Origin: JBFMHD01 sp040752395 [NCBI: Candidatus Hydrogenedentota bacterium]
GTDB taxonomy: Bacteria > JBFMHD01
Direction of reading: 5' to 3'
NCBI GenBank assembly: GCA_040752395.1
Contig: JBFMHD010000192.1
Coordinates: forward strand, 1-5,363
Length of the DNA stretch: 5,363 nt
Shown: piece by piece, positions 5,291 through 5,363 of the stretch
How positions within the stretch are numbered: position 1 is the stretch's first letter
Layout of the letters: each line of letters starts with the position of its first letter
The notes under the pieces: generated by a model
Told to the model about the DNA's origin: nothing
Seen by the model: only the letters and a program-made list of their open reading frames with translations
Databases searched by the model: none
Made by a program: the position numbers and the translations under genes

Positions 5291-5304
5291 AACTCCTAAC
5301 TCCT
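5291..5304 (+). repeat. Heptamer repeat AACTCCT x2
   Basis: Two perfect adjacent units, reading AGGAGTT on the minus strand. They are thus close to the AGGAGAC heptamer beside the left arm, and lie in the same position and orientation relative to the 47-bp arm. Confidence 0.75.
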
Positions 5305-5316
5305 ATCTTTTTCATC

Positions 5317-5363
5317 CTTTGTGCCTTTGTGCCTCTTTTCCTCCCCTTTAAAGTGTCTCACGT
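5317..5363 (-). repeat. Right arm of the 47-bp perfect inverted repeat
   Basis: This is the exact reverse complement of 2023-2069, including the duplicated octamer (TTTGTGCC at 5318-5325 and 5326-5333 on the plus strand). It runs to the last base of the window, so the match may continue outside. Confidence 0.95.

Larger units (their letters stand above)
5046..5363. other. Gene-free, repeat-filled region after the glycosyltransferase
   Basis: No credible gene. An open plus-strand frame at 5109-5351 is built almost entirely of short repeats and has no recognisable domain. The region holds a degenerate repeat head, four heptamer arrays, a small hairpin, and the right arm of the 47-bp inverted repeat. 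The part from about 5130 to 5276 is visibly richer in G+C than the genes. I see no convincing intrinsic terminator for the plus-strand pair. Confidence 0.8.

Noticed and set aside
5109-5351. Plus-strand open frame of 80 codons after the glycosyltransferase
   Set aside because: It consists of heptamer arrays and the 47-bp repeat arm read in one frame, has no ribosome binding site or recognisable domain, and its composition differs from the genes.
2023-5363. Composite transposon or insertion sequence
   Set aside because: Despite the inverted repeats there is no transposase, integrase or recombinase gene between them, and no target-site duplication can be checked because the right edge is cut off.

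Overview
The window is a strongly A+T-rich bacterial fragment holding five genes in two divergent blocks. The genes are ordinary for a peptidoglycan-making bacterium with a YwlE-type phosphatase. The intergenic DNA is unusual: a long inverted repeat and several different 7-bp tandem repeats. This combination suggests an uncultured or candidate-phylum bacterium, but no gene here fixes the phylum.

Left block, minus strand (125-1845): rsmI (16S rRNA 2'-O-methyltransferase), a TsaC/YrdC/YwlC-type threonylcarbamoyl-AMP synthase, and a low-molecular-weight phosphatase of the YwlE protein-arginine phosphatase type. The reading frames overlap at both junctions, so this is probably one translationally coupled transcript concerned with rRNA/tRNA modification and protein dephosphorylation. 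Downstream of it, at 1-128, two copies of a palindromic 23-bp sequence lie exactly 105 bp apart, and the stop codon of the phosphatase gene falls inside one copy.

Middle (1846-2137): a divergent intergenic region. It carries a good sigma70-type promoter reading right (1979-2008), then a 47-bp sequence (2023-2069) that is one arm of a perfect inverted repeat, then heptamer arrays ending just before the next ribosome binding site.

Right block, plus strand (2138-5045): a MurC-like Mur ligase with several altered motifs and, overlapping its end by 20 bp, a polytopic GT-C (family 39/PMT-like) glycosyltransferase. The pairing suggests cell-envelope glycan or glycopeptide work, but the substrates cannot be read from sequence. 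A terminator-like hairpin lies inside the ligase gene.

Right end (5046-5363): no credible gene. It holds a degenerate partial copy of the left repeat head, four different heptamer arrays, a small hairpin, and the second arm of the 47-bp inverted repeat, which runs to the last base of the window. The two arms enclose the ligase-glycosyltransferase pair with their variable heptamer tails pointing inward. This repeat architecture is the most unusual thing in the window. I see no transposase, CRISPR array, tRNA or rRNA.
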